Shown piece by piece: positions 58,363 through 64,000 of a stretch of DNA of 64,000 nt. Position 1 is the stretch's first letter, and every line of letters starts with the position of its first letter. The notes beneath the pieces were generated by a model. The model saw only the letters and a program-made list of their open reading frames with translations. It was not told the DNA's origin and did no database searches. The DNA lies in contig CAKRCW010000002.1 of assembly GCA_934309145.1 (NCBI GenBank), positions 124,001 through 188,000 of the forward strand. Direction: 5' to 3'. Made by a program: the position numbers and the translations under genes. The DNA comes from an uncultured Lachnospiraceae bacterium (GTDB lineage: Bacteria; Bacillota; Clostridia; Lachnospirales; Lachnospiraceae).

Positions 58363-59730
58363 TTAATCAACTAAGTTAGTAACCCATACGCCCTTCTTGA
58401 TGAGTATATATCCGACAATAACCTTTATCATGTCAGCACTCTGGACAATCGCATACACTCCCAGCACAGGAACGCCTGTGAACCTTGACAGCAAAAATGC
58501 CATAGGCACAGGAAATATCCATGTAAATACACTGTCAAACAAGAAAGTTATAAATGTCTTTCCTCCCGACCTCAATGTAAAATATAAGACATTTAAGAAT
58601 CCCTGTAACGGGAAAAACAGTGCTGTAATAACTATAAACCACTGTCCAAGATGCCGCACCTCTTCTGACGTATCATAGCAGGCAGGAAACGCCTTTGAGC
58701 ATAGTATCAGCACGACTGTCAGTATCATGCAAAGAGCCCCTGTAAACCACATAAGCTTTGTAGAATTCTTTTTGGCATCCTCAAATCTTGATGCACCAAG
58801 ATACTGACCTATTATAATTCCAACTGCATTTCCCATTGCTACAAATACAACATTGAGTAAATTACAGATTGCGTTTGATATATTTAATCCGGCAACCACC
58901 TGCAAGCCTCTCATTGAATAGCACTGTGTTAATGCCGCCATTCCACCTGCCCACAGGAACTCATTTAAGAATATAGGAATCCCCTTTTTGATGACTATAT
59001 TCATCTCTCTAAGCGGAACTCTTATAGTCCTGTAAATTCCACTCAGGAAGGTATGCTTTTTCTTCTTTGCATGCACCCACACAATAACGACTGTCATCTC
59101 CACAAATCTCGCCAGGACAGTTGCTATTGCTGCACCGCTTACGCCAAGTCTGGGGAATCCAAACTTGCCATATATAAGCAGGTAATTAAACACCACATCA
59201 ACAATAACCGATATCACTCCGGCTACCATTGGTTTTAAGCTCTCGCCAGTTTCCCTAAGGCTGCTGGCATATATCTGTGTTATCGCAAAAGGCACAAGTC
59301 CGATAAGCATAATATGTAAATACTGTAAGCCATAATCAAGAGTTGCCGATGCATCTATGTCACTAGCTGTTCCATGAAGGTAGAGACCTATCAGGCTGCT
59401 TCCGCCAAGTATGAAAGTGCTAAGTCCGGCAACGACACAAAACAGGCATATCCACAGCTTTAACCTGAATATATTCTGAAAGCCCTTCATGTTGCCCTGT
59501 CCATAATACTGTGCTCCATATATTCCCGGTCCTGACAAGCCGCCAAATATAGCAAGGTTAAAGACGAATATGAGCTGTCCTACTATTGAAACACCTGTCA
59601 TACTCTCTGTTCCAAGCTTTCCAACCATAAGATTATCCACAAGGCTTACAGCGTTGGTTATTCCATTCTGAATCATCATAGGCACTGCCAAAAGCAGCGC
59701 TTTTTTGTATATCTCTCTATTCTCGTTCAT
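58363..59730 (-). CDS. MATE-family efflux transporter
   Basis: The 455-residue protein has twelve membrane helices and MATE features: LLAVPMMIQNGITNAVSLVD NLMVG at the start, GPGIYGAQYYGQGN, and the second-half repeat GNAVGIIIGQYLGASRFEDA. MATE transporters export drugs or metabolites with Na+ or H+. It lies between cobI/cbiL (4 nt) and the SulP gene (19 nt). Confidence 0.9.
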   Translation of the reverse strand: MNENREIYKKALLLAVPMMIQNGITNAVSLVDNLMVGKLGTESMTGVSIVGQLIFVFNLAIFGGLSGPGIYGAQYYGQGNMKGFQNIFRLKLWICLFCVVAGLSTFILGGSSLIGLYLHGTASDIDASATLDYGLQYLHIMLIGLVPFAITQIYASSLRETGESLKPMVAGVISVIVDVVFNYLLIYGKFGFPRLGVSGAAIATVLARFVEMTVVIVWVHAKKKKHTFLSGIYRTIRVPLREMNIVIKKGIPIFLNEFLWAGGMAALTQCYSMRGLQVVAGLNISNAICNLLNVVFVAMGNAVGIIIGQYLGASRFEDAKKNSTKLMWFTGALCMILTVVLILCSKAFPACYDTSEEVRHLGQWFIVITALFFPLQGFLNVLYFTLRSGGKTFITFLFDSVFTWIFPVPMAFLLSRFTGVPVLGVYAIVQSADMIKVIVGYILIKKGVWVTNLVD

Positions 59731-59734
59731 TTGT

Positions 59735-60466
59735 CTATATCCTCTTTTTTACTATAACAATAGTAAGATACCCAAGCTGTGCCTGATTGCAAAGCTCATC
59801 AATTCCATACATGACCTTCTCACCAGGCAGTCCACACTCAGATACCGCATATACAAGAAGGCTTCCTCCCTGTGACTTAACAATATCATTCTCTGTATTG
59901 AGCGCCGTCTTCAACTCCTCAAGCTTTCGTCCGGATTTCATATATACTCTTGTTCCAGTGTACTCCATAGCCTTTTTTACATCATAGGTGGCAGGAATAA
60001 TGTGTATCTCCTCGTCCTTATCTCCAAGAGATATACCAAGTCTTGCCGCCACCGCACAAAATGATGGCACTCCGCTTATTATATCCGCACGTCTGCCTGA
60101 CTCTGCAACTCTTCTGTGTATATAATGATAGGTTGAGTACACACACGGATCACCTATCGTCAAAAACACCAGACTTTTTCCCTCATCAATAAGACCTGTT
60201 ATATCCTCAAATGCATTATCCTGAGCCTTTTTTAGTATAGTCTCATCCTTAGTCATAGGAAATGACATCGAACGTATTTCTTTATCATCTATATCTCCGT
60301 ATATATCCTCATATGCTGCCTTTGCAATCTTATATGCATAGCAGTCATCCTTATTCTCATTAGGAAGAAGTATTATATCACAATCCCTTATAGCTTTTAT
60401 AGCATTTATGGTAATCAACCCGGCATCCCCAGGTCCTACCCCTACTCCTGTTAATCCTTTCTTCAT
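59735..60466 (-). CDS. cbiL: Precorrin-2/cobalt-factor II C20-methyltransferase
   Basis: The 243-residue SAM-dependent methyltransferase has the tetrapyrrole methylase start LTGVGVGPGDAGLITINAIK, VFLTIGDPCVYSTYHYIH and GVPSFCAVAARLGISL, the CobI/CbiL pattern. It methylates C20 of precorrin-2 or its cobalt form in cobalamin synthesis. No other corrin gene is in the window, so it is either separated from its pathway or the last remnant of one. Confidence 0.88.
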   Translation of the reverse strand: MKKGLTGVGVGPGDAGLITINAIKAIRDCDIILLPNENKDDCYAYKIAKAAYEDIYGDIDDKEIRSMSFPMTKDETILKKAQDNAFEDITGLIDEGKSLVFLTIGDPCVYSTYHYIHRRVAESGRRADIISGVPSFCAVAARLGISLGDKDEEIHIIPATYDVKKAMEYTGTRVYMKSGRKLEELKTALNTENDIVKSQGGSLLVYAVSECGLPGEKVMYGIDELCNQAQLGYLTIVIVKKRI

Positions 60467-60486
60467 CTTTTGTATCTCCCATAAAT

Positions 60487-62547
60487 TTATATTTTATCAA
60501 TCCTGTAAAGGGGCTCTCCCACGGAAACATCCCCTGTGGCAATTATACTAATCTTCTCATTATCTCCAAGCTCCGTACAGACAACCGGTGTCTCCACAGA
60601 TGGCGCATGCTCTTTTAGATATTTTATATCAAAGGTTATTAATCTGTCACCCTTTTTTACACTCTGTCCTGAACTTACATGAGCCGTAAAGCCTTCTCCA
60701 TTAAGCTTGACTGTATCTATTCCAATATGCATAAGCATACTTACCCCTGTATCAGTCACAAAGCCTATAGCGTGCTTGGTGTCAAATACAAATTCCACCG
60801 TTCCGTCTGCCGGTGCATATAATACATTATCAGTAGGTGTGACAATCATTCCATCACCCATCATTTTACCTGCAAACGCCTCATCACTTGACGCCTCAAG
60901 TCTGTCAGCCTTACCTGTAAGCGGACTATATATGACAACGCCATTGTCACATTTCTCAAGGTAATCTTCAAGGTCAGATTTTATAACGGTAACCCTTGGT
61001 CCATAGATAATCTGAACACCATTTCCCTTTCTTATTACTCCGCTTGCTCCTGTCTGCTTAAGAATTGCTTCATCTATAAGCAAAGAATCTACAACGGTAC
61101 ATCTAAGTCTTGTAGCACAGCAGTCCACATCGGAGATATTTTTCTTCCCGCCAAGTCCTGTAACAATATCCCTCGATATCTCATCTCCGTCTGCATCATT
61201 ATCGCTGATATTTCCTTCACCTGATTTTTTCTCATTTACGTCTGCCCTGGTGTACAGCTTTACAGGGGCAGAGATATCACGTCCCGGTGTTTTTAAATCA
61301 AGCTTCCTTATAAGGAAAGAAAACAAAAAATAATATACTACAAAATATCCCACACCTACAACAACTATCCATAGCCAGCTCGTCTTGGCATTTCCCTGTA
61401 ATATTCCAAACAGGAATAAATCTATTAATCCACCGGAGAATGTCATACCTACTCCGACATTCAGCATATGCATAAGCATGTATGCCGCACCTGCAAATAT
61501 ACAATGTATACCATACAACAATGGTGCAACAAATAAGAAGGTAAACTCAAGAGGCTCTGTTATACCTGTGAGCATTGACGTTAAGGCTGCGGACATAAGC
61601 AGTCCTCCTACCTTTTTTCTCTGCTCGGGCAGTGCTGTCTTGTACATGGCAAGTGCCGCTCCCGGAAGTCCGAATATCATAAGCGGGAACTTGCCCGACA
61701 TGAACCTTGTGGCAGACACAGTAAAATGTGTGACACTCGAATCCGAGAGCTGTGCGAAGAATATATTCTGCGCACCCTCGATAAGTTGTCCTGCCACCTC
61801 AAAGGTACCGCCAACACCGGTCTGCCAGAATGGCAGATAAAATACATGGTGAAGTCCAAATGGTATGAGCAGTCTCTCCATGAAGCCGTACACCCATGTT
61901 CCCACATATCCTGAGCGTAAGACAATATCTCCAACTGCATATATTCCACTCTGAATAACGGGCCATATAAAATACATGACTATTCCCACAACAAGGAACA
62001 CCAATCCGCTTATTATCGGTACAAATCTCGTTCCACCAAAAAAAGACAAGACCTGTGGCAACTCGATTCTGTAGAATCTGTTGTGTAGTGCCGCAACGCC
62101 TAGTCCAACTATAATACCACCAAATACTCCCATCTGCAATGAAGTGATACCACATACATCTGCACTTGCACCAGCTAAAAGCTCACCCACTCCGCCATTT
62201 ATGTCTATCATGGCACTTATGGATGCGTGCATTATGAAAAATGATATCGCTGCCGCAAGTGCAGCAACCTCTTTTTCCTTCTTAGCCATGCCTATAGCAA
62301 CTCCCATCGCAAATATTATCGGGAGATTTGCAAATACTATGTTTCCCGCAGCGTTCATAACCTGCAATATCGCATTTATCACAGTACCAGGTCCCATGAT
62401 TTTTATAAGCCCATATGTCTCTAGCATGGTCTCATTGGTGAATGAACCTCCTATTCCGAGCAATAATCCTGCAACAGGCAATATGGCAATAGGAAGCATG
62501 AAGCTTCTGCCAACTCTTTGAAGTATTCCGAATATTTTATCTTTCAT
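60487..62547 (-). CDS. PTS glucose-family EIICBA permease
   Basis: The 686-residue protein contains all three domains of a glucose/N-acetylglucosamine-family permease. EIIC is at about 1-425 (SFMLPIAILPVAGLLLGIGG, GITEPLEFTFLFVAP). EIIB has the phospho-Cys motif DCCATRLRCTV. EIIA at about 535-686 has the phospho-His motif LMHIGIDTVKLNGEGF. It imports and phosphorylates a hexose. A 7-bp hairpin that buries its ribosome site lies directly upstream. It is preceded by ldh and a cupin gene, linking sugar uptake to lactate formation. Confidence 0.92.
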   Translation of the reverse strand: MKDKIFGILQRVGRSFMLPIAILPVAGLLLGIGGSFTNETMLETYGLIKIMGPGTVINAILQVMNAAGNIVFANLPIIFAMGVAIGMAKKEKEVAALAAAISFFIMHASISAMIDINGGVGELLAGASADVCGITSLQMGVFGGIIVGLGVAALHNRFYRIELPQVLSFFGGTRFVPIISGLVFLVVGIVMYFIWPVIQSGIYAVGDIVLRSGYVGTWVYGFMERLLIPFGLHHVFYLPFWQTGVGGTFEVAGQLIEGAQNIFFAQLSDSSVTHFTVSATRFMSGKFPLMIFGLPGAALAMYKTALPEQRKKVGGLLMSAALTSMLTGITEPLEFTFLFVAPLLYGIHCIFAGAAYMLMHMLNVGVGMTFSGGLIDLFLFGILQGNAKTSWLWIVVVGVGYFVVYYFLFSFLIRKLDLKTPGRDISAPVKLYTRADVNEKKSGEGNISDNDADGDEISRDIVTGLGGKKNISDVDCCATRLRCTVVDSLLIDEAILKQTGASGVIRKGNGVQIIYGPRVTVIKSDLEDYLEKCDNGVVIYSPLTGKADRLEASSDEAFAGKMMGDGMIVTPTDNVLYAPADGTVEFVFDTKHAIGFVTDTGVSMLMHIGIDTVKLNGEGFTAHVSSGQSVKKGDRLITFDIKYLKEHAPSVETPVVCTELGDNEKISIIATGDVSVGEPLYRIDKI

Positions 62548-62554
62548 TTTTTCG

Positions 62555-62590
62555 CCCTCCTATCTAGTAAATATGTGCTAAACAGGAGGG
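62555..62590 (-). promoter_or_regulatory. Hairpin sequestering the ribosome binding site of the PTS gene
   Basis: On the minus strand CCCTCCT (62590-62584) is the exact complement of AGGAGGG (62561-62555), the ribosome site eight bases before the EIICBA start. The 22-nt loop has no anti-terminator features. It may lower or regulate translation. Confidence 0.4.
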
Positions 62591-62607
62591 GATTATTCAT
62601 TTTTTAT

Positions 62608-62937
62608 TTACTGCTCAGGCACAACAGCAAAGAATATTAAATCTTCATCTCCATTGTTCATCATGGAATGACTGTGTCCCTTCGGACAATAGTGACATTC
62701 GCCTGCCGAAACAGTCTCCGTTCCATCATCATATATAAACTCGGCTGTTCCGCTAAGTACATATATAACTTCACTGTTTGTCTCATGTGAATGTAATCCT
62801 ATAGATGAACCCGGCTCTAATCTTCCATGCATAATCTTAATCTCATCAGCAGAGTATCTCTTAGCGTTATATGCCCCTTTTCCGCCCTTGAATTCCGGAA
62901 GTCTTTCCTCATCCATGTTGTTAAAATCTATAACCAT
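62608..62937 (-). CDS. Small cupin-domain protein
   Basis: The 109-residue single-domain cupin has the two motifs LEPGSSIGLHSHETNSEVIY and GECHYCPKGHSHSMMNNGDE, giving the metal-binding His, His, Glu and His. Function unknown; it might sense or isomerise a sugar. It starts one base after the ldh stop, with its ribosome site in ldh. Confidence 0.85.
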   Translation of the reverse strand: MVIDFNNMDEERLPEFKGGKGAYNAKRYSADEIKIMHGRLEPGSSIGLHSHETNSEVIYVLSGTAEFIYDDGTETVSAGECHYCPKGHSHSMMNNGDEDLIFFAVVPEQ

Positions 62938-62938
62938 C

Positions 62939-63904
62939 TTATTTGTCCTCCCCTAAATCAAGTCCGTCTACAATAGCCTTTAATGCATCAGCGGATGCCT
63001 TAAGCTTAAGTGCCTCCTCACCGTTAAGCTCTATCGGTATATCAGCCTCCACTCCGTCTGCACCTACTATAACCGGCATACTTAGCACAACATCATCTAA
63101 CTCATACTGTCCATGCATCATATGTGATACAGGAAGGATTGACTTCTCATCGCACATAATAACCTCGCATATTCTCCTTACAGCCATCGCTATTCCGTAG
63201 TATGTAGCATGCTTCTTATTGATAATCTCATAGGCACTGTTCTTAACCTTCTCAGCTATTTCCTCTGTATTCTCACGGTGTTGATAATGTCCTCTCATCT
63301 CACAAAATCTGCTAAGCTCCACACCAGAAACGGTTGCTGATGACCACACAACAACCTCACTGTCTCCGTGCTCACCAACAATAAATGCATGCACGCTACG
63401 ACTGTCAACCCCTAAATGCTCGCCAAGCTGATACTTGAGTCTTGCCGTATCAAGAACTGTTCCTGAGCCAATTACATGCTCCTTAGGAAGTCCTGAGAGC
63501 TTCTGTGCTACCTGTGTAAGTATATCAACAGGATTGGCAACAATGAGCAATATTCCATCAAAACCGCTATCCTTAATCTGCGGGATAATAGATTTGAATA
63601 TCGCAACATTTTTATTCACAAGGTCTAATCTTGTCTCTCCCGGCTTTTGTCCTGCACCTGCTGAAACAATAACTATAGCCGCATCTGAAAGGTCACTGTA
63701 ATCGCCAGCATATATCTTGGCAGGTCTTGCAAATGGAACACCATGGCTTATATCCATAGCCTCGCCCTCTGCCTTGTCTTTATCTGCATCTATAAGAACA
63801 ATCTCTGAGAAGAGACCACTCTGCATTAGTGCAAATACTGACGCTGAACCCACGAAACCACAGCCTATCATCGCTGCTTTTCTCTTGTTAATTATATCAC
63901 TCAT
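62939..63904 (-). CDS. ldh: L-lactate dehydrogenase
   Basis: The 321-residue protein has the NAD-binding GCGFVG (14-19), the DISHGVPFARP and IVSAGAGQKPGETRLDL regions, and the catalytic VGEHGDSEVVVWS. PGETRLDLV with Gln in the specificity loop (GQKPGETR) supports lactate over malate. It reduces pyruvate to L-lactate in fermentation. GGAAAGGGG precedes the ATG. Confidence 0.93.
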   Translation of the reverse strand: MSDIINKRKAAMIGCGFVGSASVFALMQSGLFSEIVLIDADKDKAEGEAMDISHGVPFARPAKIYAGDYSDLSDAAIVIVSAGAGQKPGETRLDLVNKNVAIFKSIIPQIKDSGFDGILLIVANPVDILTQVAQKLSGLPKEHVIGSGTVLDTARLKYQLGEHLGVDSRSVHAFIVGEHGDSEVVVWSSATVSGVELSRFCEMRGHYQHRENTEEIAEKVKNSAYEIINKKHATYYGIAMAVRRICEVIMCDEKSILPVSHMMHGQYELDDVVLSMPVIVGADGVEADIPIELNGEEALKLKASADALKAIVDGLDLGEDK

Positions 63905-63983
63905 ATCATTTACCCCTTTCCATAATATTCGTGCTTATATTATAACCTTTCCTACAAACACTAACAACAAGAAGTTTAGGTTT

Positions 63984-64000
63984 GTTTCTGTCAAGTAATC
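63984..64000. repeat. Outer end of a second copy of the 139-bp inverted repeat (cut by window edge)
   Basis: The last 17 bases match 18824-18840, the outer end of the large inverted repeat, at 16 positions. It lies about 80 bp upstream of ldh. The rest of the copy, if present, is outside the window. Confidence 0.55.

Overview
The window is chromosomal DNA of a low-GC Firmicute, most likely a gut Lachnospiraceae (Clostridia). This is inferred from the S10-spc-alpha ribosomal cluster with a zinc-type S14, the ecf-truA-rplM-rpsI arrangement, a spore protease YyaC homologue, a T-box-controlled leuA, a BspA-repeat/CAP surface protein and a choloylglycine-hydrolase-family enzyme. No rRNA, tRNA or CRISPR array was found.

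Left accessory region (1-8.3 kb): a cas6 gene runs off the left edge behind a consensus promoter with a palindrome in its leader. Next comes a tight five-gene minus-strand operon: VirD4/TraG-like ATPase, two unknown small proteins, a full-length ClpP paralogue, and a second VirD4/TraG-like ATPase. A lipoprotein gene flanked by 44-bp direct repeats, a small ribbon-helix-helix-like gene, a second lipoprotein and a secreted CAP-domain protein follow. The ATPase/ClpP operon beside a CRISPR-Cas locus is the best candidate here for an undescribed system.

Transport and inserted cassette (8.3-12.6 kb): a YczE-like membrane protein, AzlCD and a nucleobase permease. Then three overlapping small genes (one DUF4160-like) lie between two 75-bp copies of the rpsI 3' end, suggesting an insertion at rpsI.

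Translation core (12.6-38.7 kb, minus strand): rplM-rpsI, an inosine-type DNA glycosylase, truA, ecfT, a fused double-ATPase EcfA, an exonuclease and a thioesterase. A plus-strand formate/nitrite transporter lies beside a 139-bp near-perfect inverted repeat. An isolated polysaccharide flippase precedes the S10-spc-alpha cluster (rpsJ to rplQ, including secY, adk, map, infA, rpmJ, rpoA). Candidate cis-regulatory RNAs lie upstream of rpsJ, between rpmJ and rpsM, and upstream of rplM.

Right part (38.7-64 kb): CvpA, a DUF5711-like protein, an MPN-like/LysM membrane protein, yyaC, a coiled-coil membrane protein, an HD-domain protein, a glycosyltransferase and leuA with its T-box. A 912-residue BspA/CAP surface protein shares its C-terminal module with the CAP protein at 6.7 kb. 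After ung and a histidine phosphatase comes a ten-gene minus-strand run: ldh, cupin, PTS EIICBA, cobI/cbiL, MATE, SulP, DUF3592, choloylglycine hydrolase, MBL hydrolase and a YbhN-like protein. The last 17 bases match the outer end of the 139-bp inverted repeat. Start codons were chosen from ribosome binding sites, so several genes begin inside the longest open frame.
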